A program made the position numbers and the translations under genes. Shown piece after piece: positions 5,284 through 13,080 of a DNA stretch of 13,670 bases. This DNA comes from Firmicutes bacterium ZCTH02-B6 (lineage in GTDB: Bacteria > Bacillota > Limnochordia > Limnochordales > ZCTH02-B6). The stretch is taken from the NCBI GenBank assembly GCA_002159155.1, contig LZRQ01000088.1, positions 1-13,670 on the forward strand, given 5' to 3'. How positions within the stretch are numbered: position 1 is the first letter of the stretch; every line of letters starts with the position of its first letter. The notes under the pieces are model-generated. The model was not told where the DNA came from. It saw nothing but the letters and a program-made list of their open reading frames with translations, and searched no databases.

Positions 5284-7920
5284 GTGGCTGCGGATGCATT
5301 GCGGGAAATGTTCATCGCTATCGGCTACGCGATCAACCCTTCCGGCCTGGCCGAGGCCGACGCGCGGGCCGATGCCTTCCGGGAAAACCTGCTGGCAGCG
5401 GAAAGCCAGGGGCAGCAGCTGGGCGCCGCAATCCAGGCGATGAGCCAGACCGCCTCTGCGAGCATGGCCCAGGCGTCCGAAGCGGCTGCCGGGTTGGCGG
5501 GCTGGTGGGCGGCGAACCAGCAGCGCATCGAGGGATGGGGCAACCAGCTCAAAGAGCTGCGGCCCATCCTGGCCGGTACGGCGGCCGTCACGGGCGGCCT
5601 GCTGGCCAGCAGCGTGAAGACAGCTGCTGATTTCGAGGCGGCGATGTCCAGGGTTGCCGCGGTGTCCCGGGCGTCGGACGAGGACCTGGAGCGGCTGACC
5701 AAGACGGCCATTGAACTGGGTGCGACCACCGCTTTCTCGGCGTCCCAGGCCGCCGAGGGCATGACGTACTTGGCCATGGCCGGCTTCGACGTGGAGCAGA
5801 CCATAGCCGCGATGCCTGGCCTCCTGGCCACGGCGGCCGCCGCGGGCTCTGACCTCGGCCGGACGGCGGACATCGTCAGCAACATCCTGAGCGGCTTTGG
5901 CCTCCGGGCCGAGGAGACCACGCGGATTGCCGATGTCCTCGCTGCCACGTTTACCAGCTCCAACACGACCCTGGAAAGCCTGGGCGAGACCATGAAGCTG
6001 GTGGCTCCGGTGGCCGCCAGCCTCGGGATGGAGATCGAGGACGTGGCCGCCCTGACGGCCATGCTGGGAAACGCCGGCCTACAGGGCACGGTGGCAGGCA
6101 CGGCGCTGCGGACCATTCTCACGTCACTGGCTGCCCCGACGGGAGCGGCTGCTAAAGCCATCTCGGACCTGAAGATTCAGACCGTCGATGCGGCCGGCAA
6201 CATGCTGCCGATTACCGACATCCTTGACCAAATCGCCCAGGCCACGGCGCACATGGGCGACGCCCAGCGGGCCGCGTATCTCGAAATGCTGGCCGGCCGC
6301 GAAGGCGTGTCGGCATTGTCCGCGCTGATGAAGGTCGGCGCGCGGGAGATCGCAGCCTACGCCGATACCCTGCGTAACAGTGCCGGTGTGTCGGCTGAAG
6401 TGGCAGCCCGCATGATGGACAACCTCAAGGGCGCGCTGGAGGAACTGGGAGGTGCCATTGAGACGGCCCAGATTACCATCGGCAACGCGTTCGTACCGGT
6501 TTTGCGGTTGGGCGCCCAGGCGCTCGGAGCTCTGATCAACGTATTCAACCGCCTGCCCGGGCCGGTGCAAACGGCGATTGCCGTCGGGCTCGGCGCGGTG
6601 GCCATGTTGAGCACGATGACGCTGACCGCTTCGTTCCTGATCCCGCAGATCGGGACGATGGTCAAGACGTTCGCCATGCTCAAAGCGGCGTTGACGATTG
6701 TCGGCGTCGCGGGGGCCAAAGCCGGAGCGGCAGTAGCGGCGGCATGGCTGCCTGTCACTCTGACCATCGCAGGCGTCGTTGCAGCCGCCCTGTTGCTGCA
6801 GGACGTTTGGATGTACTTGCGGGGCGAGGGTGACACGCTGACCGGCCGGGCGATTGCGTGGGCAAAGACGTTCGGTGAGACGCTGCCCGAAAACCTCGGG
6901 CGGTACGGGACAGTTCTCAAGGTCGTTGGGGGCTTGCTGGCAGCGGTCTTCGGTCCGAGGCTCATCTATGTTTCGGGAGTCGCCGCGGGCCGGTTCGCCG
7001 TGTCCATGGCCCGGGCCGCGGTCAACACGGCCATGCTGGGCGTGCAGGGGGCAAAGGCATCTGTCGGCATCGCCCGCATGGGTGCGCAGTTGCTGCTGGC
7101 GGGCGTGCGGCACGCTGCGATGTTCACGGGCGGTATCAGCCGGGCCGGCATCGCGCTTGGTGCCCAACTGCTTGGCGGGTTAGCCGGTGCGACCAGGGCT
7201 GCTCTGGCATTCAACGCCGCTTTGTTGGCCAACCCCATGACATGGGTGTTAGCCGGCATCATCGCCCTAGGAGTCGGCATTTACTACCTGGTCCGCAACT
7301 GGGACAAGGCCACGGCGCGGATTGGGGAAATTTGGGCTTCCGTCAGCGCGTCGGTCGGCGGCGCCATCGACGGGATCATCGAGTGGTTTGCAACGCTGCC
7401 CGACCGGACGATGGTGCGGCTATCCAGTTGGTGGGAAGGCATCAAGGCGTGGTTTGCGGACACGTTCAATTTCGGCCAGCTGCTTTCCGATGCGTTCTCC
7501 GCGGCGATGGAGCTGATCCCGGGACCGCTTCGAGGTCTGGCCGAGATGATCATGGGATTCTTCCCCCGGTCCCCGGCAGAACAGGGGCCACTTACCGAGC
7601 TGGACCAAGTTGGCGCCGGCATGGTGGAGGAGCTGGCCCGTGGGATCCAGCAAGCGAGCCTGAGTGATCTCGAATCCGCCGTTGGTGACATCCATCTGTC
7701 GCCACAGGTGGCGCGGGCAATTCAGCAGGCCTCGGCTGTTGCCCCGGCCGGTCTTGGCGGCATCGTCCAGACGTTCCAGATCGACGTGACGGTCGACGCC
7801 CGCGGTGCCGGCCGCCAGGACGCGGAAGCCATTGGACAGCTCACAGCGGACAAGATCCGTGAGGTGCTGGAAGAGTACTTCCAGGCCGAGTATCACGCGG
7901 TGGCGCTGCAGGGGGTGTAG
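5284..7920 (+). CDS. Tail tape measure protein (TP901 family)
   Basis: 878 residues from a GTG with GGGAGGG at 5270-5276, seven bases upstream. It sets tail length and fills the tube lumen. A helical, Ala/Gln-rich N-terminus (about 1-105) precedes the TP901/PhageMin core (about 112-400), with the family hallmarks ATTAFSASQAAEGMTYLAMAG and GLQGTVAGTALRTI. Hydrophobic stretches at about 427-510 and 649-672 (MTWVLAGIIALGVGIYYLV) are candidate membrane-inserting segments. Near the C-terminus come the FFPRSPAEQGPL motif (about 755-767), common in tape measures, and a strand-helix end (IVQTFQIDVTVDARG, then a helix), also typical. At roughly 0.15 nm per residue it would specify a tail near 130 nm, a family rule of thumb. 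I see no lysozyme, peptidase or transglycosylase motif. Confidence 0.9.
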   Translation: MAADALREMFIAIGYAINPSGLAEADARADAFRENLLAAESQGQQLGAAIQAMSQTASASMAQASEAAAGLAGWWAANQQRIEGWGNQLKELRPILAGTAAVTGGLLASSVKTAADFEAAMSRVAAVSRASDEDLERLTKTAIELGATTAFSASQAAEGMTYLAMAGFDVEQTIAAMPGLLATAAAAGSDLGRTADIVSNILSGFGLRAEETTRIADVLAATFTSSNTTLESLGETMKLVAPVAASLGMEIEDVAALTAMLGNAGLQGTVAGTALRTILTSLAAPTGAAAKAISDLKIQTVDAAGNMLPITDILDQIAQATAHMGDAQRAAYLEMLAGREGVSALSALMKVGAREIAAYADTLRNSAGVSAEVAARMMDNLKGALEELGGAIETAQITIGNAFVPVLRLGAQALGALINVFNRLPGPVQTAIAVGLGAVAMLSTMTLTASFLIPQIGTMVKTFAMLKAALTIVGVAGAKAGAAVAAAWLPVTLTIAGVVAAALLLQDVWMYLRGEGDTLTGRAIAWAKTFGETLPENLGRYGTVLKVVGGLLAAVFGPRLIYVSGVAAGRFAVSMARAAVNTAMLGVQGAKASVGIARMGAQLLLAGVRHAAMFTGGISRAGIALGAQLLGGLAGATRAALAFNAALLANPMTWVLAGIIALGVGIYYLVRNWDKATARIGEIWASVSASVGGAIDGIIEWFATLPDRTMVRLSSWWEGIKAWFADTFNFGQLLSDAFSAAMELIPGPLRGLAEMIMGFFPRSPAEQGPLTELDQVGAGMVEELARGIQQASLSDLESAVGDIHLSPQVARAIQQASAVAPAGLGGIVQTFQIDVTVDARGAGRQDAEAIGQLTADKIREVLEEYFQAEYHAVALQGV
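7910..7917 (+). promoter_or_regulatory. Ribosome binding site supporting a TTG start
   Basis: AGGGGGTG sits at the very end of the tape measure gene, six bases before TTG at 7924. No ATG or GTG lies near the start of the next frame, and the protein reads well from this TTG, so a TTG start is the best choice. Confidence 0.5.
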
Positions 7921-7923
7921 CGG

Positions 7924-8451
7924 TTGGCGCTGCTATTTGACGTCGTGCTCGATGCGGTGCTGGAAGAGCGGCCATCGTATCGCAACGAGGTCAGCGAGCA
8001 CGCCGTGGAGGACGGAACGGCGGTGGCCGACCACTCCCGCCCCCTGCCTCGCACGCTGACCATCACGGCCACCATCGCGGGTCCGGACTGGGAATCCCGC
8101 TATCAGAGGCTTATCGAGCTGGCGGAGACTCGGCCGGTGGGCTCCTACGTGGGAGTCACGGTTTGGGAGAACGTCACCATCGAGTCGTTCGAGCCGTCGC
8201 ACACCGTGCAGATTTCCAACGGCGTGCAGTTCACCATGACTCTGAAACAGGTGCGGGTCGCGCGACTGGAGACACGGGCCTTCATTGCACCAGACCCTGT
8301 GACGGCCGTGGATGTTGAGCCACCGCCTGTGGAGCGGGGCTTCCAACAGGAGGAGCTCGTTGACATAGTCGAGGAAGCCGAGGCGCTGTCGGCATCCTGG
8401 CTCGTCAACCTTCTGTTCCCGAGTCGCACCCAGGGAGGGGAGGCGGCGTAG
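7924..8451 (+). CDS. Dit-like baseplate protein
   Basis: 175 residues from TTG. The N-terminal 105 residues match the Dit-like N-terminal pattern of contractile baseplates. VVLDAVLEERPSYRNEVSEH is followed by the diagnostic AVEDGTAVADHSRPLPRTLT box (about 27-46) with its VEDG and DH residues, then TITATIAGPDW, a helix (RYQRLIELAE) and a VGVTVWENVTIESF strand pair ending FTMTLKQVRVA. The C-terminal 60 residues are acidic, with a probable helix (EELVDIVEEAEALSASWLV), and are not recognised. Dit-like proteins form a ring at the end of the tube, joining tube to hub. The location right after the tape measure fits. In many Bacillota myophages a LysM protein occupies this place; no LysM motif is visible here. 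Confidence 0.77.
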   Translation: MALLFDVVLDAVLEERPSYRNEVSEHAVEDGTAVADHSRPLPRTLTITATIAGPDWESRYQRLIELAETRPVGSYVGVTVWENVTIESFEPSHTVQISNGVQFTMTLKQVRVARLETRAFIAPDPVTAVDVEPPPVERGFQQEELVDIVEEAEALSASWLVNLLFPSRTQGGEAA

Positions 8452-8778
8452 GTGCAGTGGCGGTGCTTGCCCATTGACGTGAACGCCGGTTTCCCGCAGC
8501 GGTTTCAAACCCGCGTGGCCGGGGTTCTGCTTAGGTTCGAGGTCCGGTACAACGGTGTCGCGGACCTGTACACGGTTGACATCTACGACCAGCGTGGGGA
8601 GCCCATTGTCTACGGGCGGCCCGTCATCTACGGCGCCAACCTGCTGGACGGCATCGTTGATGACCGGCTGCCGCCCGTTCGCATCGTGCCCGCCGACATG
8701 GCGGGAAAGCGGCAATACGTCGGGCGTGACGTGTTCGGCGTTGAGGTACACCTTTGGATTTCGGAGCCGGTAGCATGA
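8452..8778 (+). CDS. Baseplate plug-like protein (DUF6983-like)
   Basis: 108 residues from GTG immediately after the preceding TAG, with a purine-rich GGGAGGGGAGG site at 8433-8443. It is a small all-beta protein: an opening CLPIDVNAGFPQRFQT, a VRYNGVADLYTVDIYDQRGE hairpin, then IVYGRPVIYGANLLDG and a DVFGVEVHLWIS end. The pattern of 'N.....Y.....D..G..i..G.pi..g..lL' recalls the plug-family baseplate proteins (DUF6983) found between Dit-like and hub genes in contractile phages. The role would be an inner-baseplate connector. The name is given from position and partial pattern, so subtype confidence is moderate. Its stop overlaps the hub start as ATGA. Confidence 0.65.
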   Translation: MQWRCLPIDVNAGFPQRFQTRVAGVLLRFEVRYNGVADLYTVDIYDQRGEPIVYGRPVIYGANLLDGIVDDRLPPVRIVPADMAGKRQYVGRDVFGVEVHLWISEPVA

Positions 8779-9557
8779 TTTTCTTCGGCAGGCGCACCGA
8801 GGTCGTCATCGCAGGCATGGTGCTGGAGTCACCGCCGCTGACCATTGAGTTCGATATCCCATTCGGGACAGGGGCGGTGGACACCGGCACCATCCGAGTT
8901 TTCAACTTGTCGGACGATACCATTGCCCGGATCCAGGAGACCGCGCCTGTGGTCGTGCGTGCCGGGTATGAAGGCGACATCGGCACGGTGGGTGTGGGCA
9001 CGGTCGAAAGCGCCACGACCCAGTGGGAGGGCGTAGACAAGGTTACCACCATCATCATCGGCGACGGCACCCACGAATGGACCAGCGCTCGGGTGAATCG
9101 GACATGGCGCCAGGGCGTGCGGGCGTCCGAAGTGGCCCGAGACATCATCCGGCTGCTGGGGTTGTCGGTGGGCCGCATTGATCTGCCCAATGACGTCACG
9201 TATCCCAGCGGCGTAACGTTTTCGACCAGTGCCCAGGCGGCACTTGAAGTGATTGCCGCGGACACCGGCGCCCGACTGCACGTCACCCGTCAGGCGGTAT
9301 ACCTGGTTCCGCCGGACTACATCGAGCGGGTGGGTGTGGTGCTGACGGCAGAGACGGGTTTGCTCGATTCGCCGGAGCCTGTTACCGACGCCCCCGGAGC
9401 GTACCGGATCCGGACGCTGCTGCAGCACCGGATCACTACGGACAGCCTGGTGGAGATTCGCAGCCGGACCGCCAGGGGTGAGTTCAGGGTGCAGGAAGGG
9501 CGCCACAAAGGCGGGGCTACGGAGCATGTGACCATTGCGACGGTGGTGCCGTTATGA
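8775..9557 (+). CDS. Baseplate hub protein (T4 gp27 / Mu gp44-like)
   Basis: 260 residues. The frame is open further upstream with a TTG at 8754. I chose the ATG at 8775 because it overlaps the previous stop (ATGA) and has GGAG (8763-8766) eight bases before it. The N-terminal half has the hub tube-like beta pattern, including TIRVFNLSDDTIARI (about residues 39-53) and VVVRAGYEGDIGTVGVGTV. The middle has the hub helix RASEVARDIIRLLG (about 115-128) and the STSAQAALEVIAADTGARL section (about 148-166). The C-terminus carries YRIRTLLQHRI and GEFRVQEGRHKG, where gp44/gp27-like proteins have the 'QGRH.G' end. It forms a trimer that converts six-fold tail symmetry to the three-fold spike. Its stop overlaps the spike start. 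Confidence 0.8.
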   Translation: MIFFGRRTEVVIAGMVLESPPLTIEFDIPFGTGAVDTGTIRVFNLSDDTIARIQETAPVVVRAGYEGDIGTVGVGTVESATTQWEGVDKVTTIIIGDGTHEWTSARVNRTWRQGVRASEVARDIIRLLGLSVGRIDLPNDVTYPSGVTFSTSAQAALEVIAADTGARLHVTRQAVYLVPPDYIERVGVVLTAETGLLDSPEPVTDAPGAYRIRTLLQHRITTDSLVEIRSRTARGEFRVQEGRHKGGATEHVTIATVVPL

Positions 9558-10219
9558 GGCTGACGAGACTCGTGGCCACGATGATTGACCAGGCGCTGGA
9601 CGATTTGCATGTCGCCTTGCCGGCCCGGGTCGAGCGCTTCGACCCCACCACCCTCCGCGGCGAGGTCGTGCCGCTCATCAAGCGGCGCCTGGCGAAGGAC
9701 GGCGAGCCCGAGCCGTTGCCGCCCATCTTGGACGTTCCCTTCTGGATGCCCAAGGCGGGGCCTTTCGTCCTGCGGCTTCCGGTTCGGCGCGGTGACGTCG
9801 TGCTACTGGTATTCAGCGAGCGAGCCTTAGATTACCTGCTCGTCGACGGCCAGCCGCAGGACCCCCGCTTCCGGCGCCGGCACGCGCTGGACGACGCCAT
9901 CGCTATCCCGGGCCTGCTGCATCAGGGCGAGGGGGCCCTGCCAAGTGAGCACGGCCAGGACGTTGCGCTCTTCGACCGCAACAATGGTAACAAGATCGTG
10001 CTCAAGGCATCTGGCGACTGCATCATCCACGTCCCGGCCGGGCGCATCTACTTGGCTGACGAGGGGGCGCAGGAGGGTGCCGCCCGCGGGACGAGCCTCA
10101 AGGAATGGCTGGATACCCACGAGCACCCGTACACCTGGACGGACGGGCCGGGGTCTGGCACGACGGGGCCGCCGACCACTCCTAGCCCGGAGCCATCGGA
10201 GAAGGTGTTCTTGAAATGA
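9554..10219 (+). CDS. Membrane-puncturing spike protein (Gp138-like, OB-fold)
   Basis: 221 residues, coupled to the hub gene by an ATGA overlap. The N-terminal 110 residues match the Gp138 spike OB domain: PARVERFDPTTLRGEVVPLI (about 24-43), then LPPILDVPFWMPKAG and FVLRLPVRRGDVVLLVFSER (about 71-90), and a DAIAIPG box. A short repetitive beta-helix region (KIVLKASGDCIIHVPAGRIY) follows. The tip has a THEHPYTWTDGPGSGTTGPP segment; its H189-E-H191 is the HxH arrangement that in P2 gpV-type spikes binds a metal ion at the apex. A Pro/Thr/Ser-rich end ends in KVFLK. The role is the sharp point that pierces the outer envelope on contraction. I am confident of the family, and less so of the metal site. 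Confidence 0.84.
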   Translation: MRLTRLVATMIDQALDDLHVALPARVERFDPTTLRGEVVPLIKRRLAKDGEPEPLPPILDVPFWMPKAGPFVLRLPVRRGDVVLLVFSERALDYLLVDGQPQDPRFRRRHALDDAIAIPGLLHQGEGALPSEHGQDVALFDRNNGNKIVLKASGDCIIHVPAGRIYLADEGAQEGAARGTSLKEWLDTHEHPYTWTDGPGSGTTGPPTTPSPEPSEKVFLK

Positions 10220-10599
10220 GCGGTCTGCGGAGCTTTTACATCGATCCCGAGACGCGGGACCTGGAGTTCGATCGCCTGGGGCAGCTCAAGATGGTCGAGT
10301 CAGACGCGGAGCAAACGGCCGAGCGGCAGCGGTTGCGCCTGCGGCTGGGCACCCGGGCGGGTGAGTGGTTCTTGGACGTCCTTCTCGGTGTGCCCTGGCT
10401 GGAGCTGGTCGAGAAGGGCGTGCCCCGGGAGCGAATCCGGGCCGAGATTCTGAAGGCGCTGCACTCCGACGAGCAGGTGGAGCGGGTTGAATCGCTCACC
10501 ATCGGCCAGCTGACCCAGGACCGCACGCTGCCTATCGAGTTCCAGGTGAGGCTCAAGGGTGGGACGACGTTGGCTGATAGGGTGGAGGTGGCCCTTTAA
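10216..10599 (+). CDS. Baseplate wedge protein, T4 gp25-like (DUF2634)
   Basis: 127 residues, start overlapping the spike stop (ATGA). The C-terminal two thirds show the gp25/gpW signature: TAERQRLRLRLGTRAGEWFL (about 35-54) followed by DVLLGVPWLEL, where the RLRTxxGEW box is the family hallmark. A helix (RERIRAEILKALHSDEQVERVESL) and terminal strands follow. gp25 initiates sheath assembly on the baseplate and shares the sheath's interlocking fold. The N-terminal 34 residues hold a short beta opening common in DUF2634 members. The order spike, gp25, J is the classical baseplate order. Its TAA shares a base with the next ATG. Confidence 0.87.
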   Translation: MSGLRSFYIDPETRDLEFDRLGQLKMVESDAEQTAERQRLRLRLGTRAGEWFLDVLLGVPWLELVEKGVPRERIRAEILKALHSDEQVERVESLTIGQLTQDRTLPIEFQVRLKGGTTLADRVEVAL

Positions 10600-11789
10600 T
10601 GGACTGGGGCATCACCGACAAGGGGTTTAGGCGCAAGACCTACCAGGACATCATTGCCGACATGGAACGCAAGGCGCAAGACCTGTTTGGAGCTGACATC
10701 GACCTATCCAGCGCGTCGCCGCTGGCCCTGTTTCTACGGGTCATCGCCTTCGGCCTCTCGCTCATCTGGATGGTGGCCGAGAAGGTTTACTACTCCGCTT
10801 TCGTTGACACGGCCACGGGTCAGAGCTTGGACTACGCGGTTAAGTACGCCGGGATTGCACGCAGACCAGCAAGCCCAGCTCGTCGGATGTTGGTGTTCAC
10901 GGGCGACCCTGGGGTAACGATACCCCAGGGTTTTTTGGTGGAAACGGAACAGGGTACCCGCTTCGCGACTGTCGAGTCCCGCGCCATCGACGACACGGGG
11001 CAGGCAGAGGTGCTGGCTGAGGCGGTGGAGCCGGGCATCAATGGCAACGTGGCACCTGGGCAAATTACCCGCATTACGAACCCCATGCCTGGGGTGTCCG
11101 GGGTAACGAATATTGACCACCCGCGCAACGTTGATGGTCTCGACCGGGAAACGGACCGGGAGCTGCGGACGCGGTACTATTTGAGCCTCGCTCGTGGCGG
11201 GGCGTCCACGCTCGATTCTATCCTAGCTTCAGTGCTGGAAGTGCCGGGCGTCCGGACGGCCAGGGTTTTCCACAACCCGACCATGGAGGTCGACGAGGAG
11301 GGGCGGCCGCCCAAGTCGGTCGAGGTCGTGACTCTTGGCGGCGCCGACGAGGACATCGCTTATGCCATCCACCGCACCATCGCCGCCGGCATACAGCCCT
11401 ACGGCACGGTCGAGGTGCCAGTCCGCGATGCAGGAGGCCAGGAGCAAATCGTCCGGTTCAGCCGGGCCGAGGTGGTCCCGATCTATGTGCGGGTGCAGGT
11501 GGTCAAAGATACGCTGTACCCGCTCGACGGCGACGACCAGGTCCGCAACGCTGTCATCCGGTACATTGGCGGCACGGACACCCAAGGCCAGCCGCACAAC
11601 GGCTTGGGCCTGGGTGCTGACGTCATCTGGACTGCCGTCATCGAGGCGGCCCGGAGCGTGCCGGGCGTCCATGACCTGGACGTCACCATCGGCACGGCGC
11701 CGGATCCAACGGGCAGGGCCAATATCCCGATCAGCGACCGGCAGGTACCTGAGGCGACGCCGGCAACGGTGGTGGTGACAAGTGCCTGA
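10599..11789 (+). CDS. Baseplate J family protein (T4 gp6 / Mu gp47-like wedge)
   Basis: 396 residues, with GGAGGTG (10584-10590) eight bases upstream. It forms the wedge ring that clamps hub to periphery. Visible family features are the N-terminal helix region ending LDYAVKYAGIARRPASPARR (about 77-96), the beta section GDPGVTIPQGFLVETEQGTR (about 105-124) matching the G.PGT.IP.G box, and the VEPGINGNVAPGQI box with its G-N-V core. The NVDGLDRETDRELRTRYYLS segment (about 175-194) is the D.E.D..LR.R motif diagnostic of the family. The C-terminal AARSVPGVHDLDVTI is also conserved. The gene contains a perfect intrinsic-terminator structure at 10907-10936, with A/T-ending codons unlike the surroundings. 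Its stop overlaps the next start by eight bases. Confidence 0.88.
   Translation: MDWGITDKGFRRKTYQDIIADMERKAQDLFGADIDLSSASPLALFLRVIAFGLSLIWMVAEKVYYSAFVDTATGQSLDYAVKYAGIARRPASPARRMLVFTGDPGVTIPQGFLVETEQGTRFATVESRAIDDTGQAEVLAEAVEPGINGNVAPGQITRITNPMPGVSGVTNIDHPRNVDGLDRETDRELRTRYYLSLARGGASTLDSILASVLEVPGVRTARVFHNPTMEVDEEGRPPKSVEVVTLGGADEDIAYAIHRTIAAGIQPYGTVEVPVRDAGGQEQIVRFSRAEVVPIYVRVQVVKDTLYPLDGDDQVRNAVIRYIGGTDTQGQPHNGLGLGADVIWTAVIEAARSVPGVHDLDVTIGTAPDPTGRANIPISDRQVPEATPATVVVTSA
10907..10936 (+). terminator. Intrinsic terminator structure inside the baseplate J coding region
   Basis: CCCTGGGGTA (10907-10916) and TACCCCAGGG (10921-10930) are perfect complements around the 4-nt loop ACGA, and TTTTTT follows at once (10931-10936). 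An extra A-T pair (10906 with 10931) can extend the stem. It is on the transcribed strand about 310 bases into the gene and encodes DPGVTIPQGFL. It is a better terminator by textbook criteria than any hairpin between genes here. Whether it stops polymerase depends on translation and possible antitermination; that is inference. Confidence 0.7.
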
Positions 11790-12441
11790 TGAGGCGCGCG
11801 AAATCGAAGAGGCGGAAGCGCTGATCCGGCGCTTGCCCGACACCTATGCGAAAGAAAAGAGCAGTCGCCTTTTTCGCCTGTTTCGAGTCATCGCTGCCGA
11901 GTTCGCCCAGGTGCGGGAAGCGCTGCAGACGACGGAGCGGTACCGGGACATAGACCAGGCCAGCGGGTACACGTTGGACATGCTGGGTGCGAACGTCGCG
12001 CAGGACCGGGGCCAAGTTTCTGACTACACCTACAGGGGCCTGATTAAAGGGAAGATAGCTCGCAACTTGTCGGCCGGCGACGTGGACGACATCAAGCAGA
12101 TCGTCTCCGTGATGTTGTCCATTCCGGTTAGCGAAGTAACAGTCACGCCCTTGTGGCGCCGCGTCGAGCAGGAGCCGGCGGCGGTGGAGATTGCTGCGCC
12201 TCTGGGGGCTTTGGCGCAGTACCAGCTGCCACCAGAGCGCTGGGCGCAGATCATGCAGCTGATTGTTGCCGCCGGTGTGCGCGCGGCGGTGCTGTTGCGG
12301 GGTACATTCCGCTTCAGCCGATTCCCGGACCAGGTGGAGTACGACGAGGACCGCGGTTTCTCTGATGTGGACCGGGCCAAGGGCGGCACGCTAGGCGCCT
12401 ACTACGACGCCCCGACGCCCGAACTGCCAATTGTGAGGTGA
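11782..12441 (+). CDS. Baseplate wedge / tail protein I-like (Mu gp48, DUF2313-like)
   Basis: 219 residues from a GTG inside the end of the baseplate J gene. The nearby ATG at 11789 is out of frame, so GTG is the only close start. The N-terminal half is helical: EAEALIRRLPDTYAKEK, then LFRLFRVIAAEFAQVREALQ (about 32-51). Next comes the TLDMLGANVAQDRGQVSDYT stretch, which has the family's 'LD.lG...g..R....D..YR..i' pattern. IARNLSAGDVDDIKQIVSVM follows (about 92-111). This is the P2 gpI/Mu gp48 arrangement, in which the protein links the J ring to tail fibres. The C-terminal third has an ALAQYQLPPERWAQIMQLI helix and a basic FRFSRFPDQVEYD section. Its place between J and the fibre genes agrees. 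Confidence 0.75.
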   Translation: MPDEAREIEEAEALIRRLPDTYAKEKSSRLFRLFRVIAAEFAQVREALQTTERYRDIDQASGYTLDMLGANVAQDRGQVSDYTYRGLIKGKIARNLSAGDVDDIKQIVSVMLSIPVSEVTVTPLWRRVEQEPAAVEIAAPLGALAQYQLPPERWAQIMQLIVAAGVRAAVLLRGTFRFSRFPDQVEYDEDRGFSDVDRAKGGTLGAYYDAPTPELPIVR

Positions 12442-12443
12442 TC
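12434..12443 (+). promoter_or_regulatory. Extended ribosome binding site overlapping a stop codon
   Basis: TGAGGTGATC matches nine of ten bases of the sequence complementary to a typical bacterial 16S 3' end (GGAGGTGATC). It contains the stop codon of the upstream gene. It sets the GTG at 12448 as the start of the fibre protein, nine bases after its GAGG core; the GTG at 12444 is in another frame. Confidence 0.6.
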
Positions 12444-12447
12444 GTGC

Positions 12448-13080
12448 GTGGCAATCCTGACTGACCCGCCGGAGTGGCGAGTGCCCGGGCCGAAGCCGCC
12501 GCCTGCGATTATCGAGGACCTAGGCTGGGAGGTGGGCAGCCACCCACCCGCACCGTGGTTCAACTGGTTCTTCCACCGGGTTTTCGAGAGCCTACTTGAG
12601 CTGGAAGCGGCCACGCTGGCCCGCGTGATCAACGAGTCGGGAGTGCCAGGCATGATGGCTGGGCCGGAAAACGAGCGACCAGCGCCATCGCCTGAGACTG
12701 CCGGCCGGCTGTACATCGCCACCGACACCCGGCGGATCTACCGGGACCGCGGCACGACGTGGGATCGCATCGGCGTGGCGACGTGGGACGACCTTGAGAA
12801 CAAGCCGTCGCAGTTCCCACCGGGTCCACACGCCTCAAGCCATGCCATTGGTGGCGCCGACGAACTGACGCCTGCTGACATTGGGGCTGAGACGCCGGCT
12901 GGCGCCCAGGCCAAGGCCGACGCTGCGTTAGCCGCGGCTCGGGCGTACGCGGTGTCCAAGTCGGGCGACACCATGCAGGGCGATCTAGCCATGGCCAGTC
13001 ATGCCGTTACTTTCGGCGGCCGTTTTCGCCTGGTTTACAATTCGACACTCAATACCCTGGACATTGAGGTGATAACGTGA
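12448..13080 (+). CDS. Tail fibre / fibre-connector protein
   Basis: 210 residues from GTG. The N-terminus (WRVPGPKPPP, about 10-19, then HPPAPWFNWFFHRVFE, about 32-47) resembles the baseplate-attachment ends of short Bacillota tail-fibre proteins. A beta region with GRLYIATDTRRIYRDRG follows, a phrase common in fibre beta hairpins. Further on are the WDDLENKPSQFPP motif (about 113-125), the HASSHAIGGADELTPADIGA linker and SKSGDTMQGDL (about 170-180), all typical fibre-shaft or collar repeats. It is short for a full receptor-binding fibre, so it may be a connector carrying a distal tip made by the next genes. Its stop overlaps the next GTG (GTGA). No chaperone or hydrolase motif is seen. Confidence 0.72.
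   Translation: MAILTDPPEWRVPGPKPPPAIIEDLGWEVGSHPPAPWFNWFFHRVFESLLELEAATLARVINESGVPGMMAGPENERPAPSPETAGRLYIATDTRRIYRDRGTTWDRIGVATWDDLENKPSQFPPGPHASSHAIGGADELTPADIGAETPAGAQAKADAALAAARAYAVSKSGDTMQGDLAMASHAVTFGGRFRLVYNSTLNTLDIEVIT

Noticed and set aside
5325..6161. 278-codon minus-strand open frame rich in Ala/Ser/Val
   Set aside because: Mirror image of the Ala-rich tape measure N-terminus; no recognisable protein features.
6124..7167. 347-codon minus-strand open frame opposite the tape measure
   Set aside because: Antisense of a GC-rich gene; Arg/Gln/His-rich translation with no domain pattern and no supporting start context.
8754..8774. TTG start seven codons upstream for the hub protein
   Set aside because: The ATG at 8775 gives the usual ATGA overlap and a better placed GGAG site.
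11100..11109. Second copy of GGGGTAACGA, also at 10911-10920
   Set aside because: Ten bases shared between two Gly-Val-Thr codon runs in one gene; the second copy has no hairpin or T-run and is likely chance.
3006..12441. Possible tailocin or extracellular contractile injection system rather than a phage
   Set aside because: The adjoining capsid, adaptor, neck and stopper genes indicate a complete phage with a DNA-filled head. No AAA+ ATPase of injection systems is seen.
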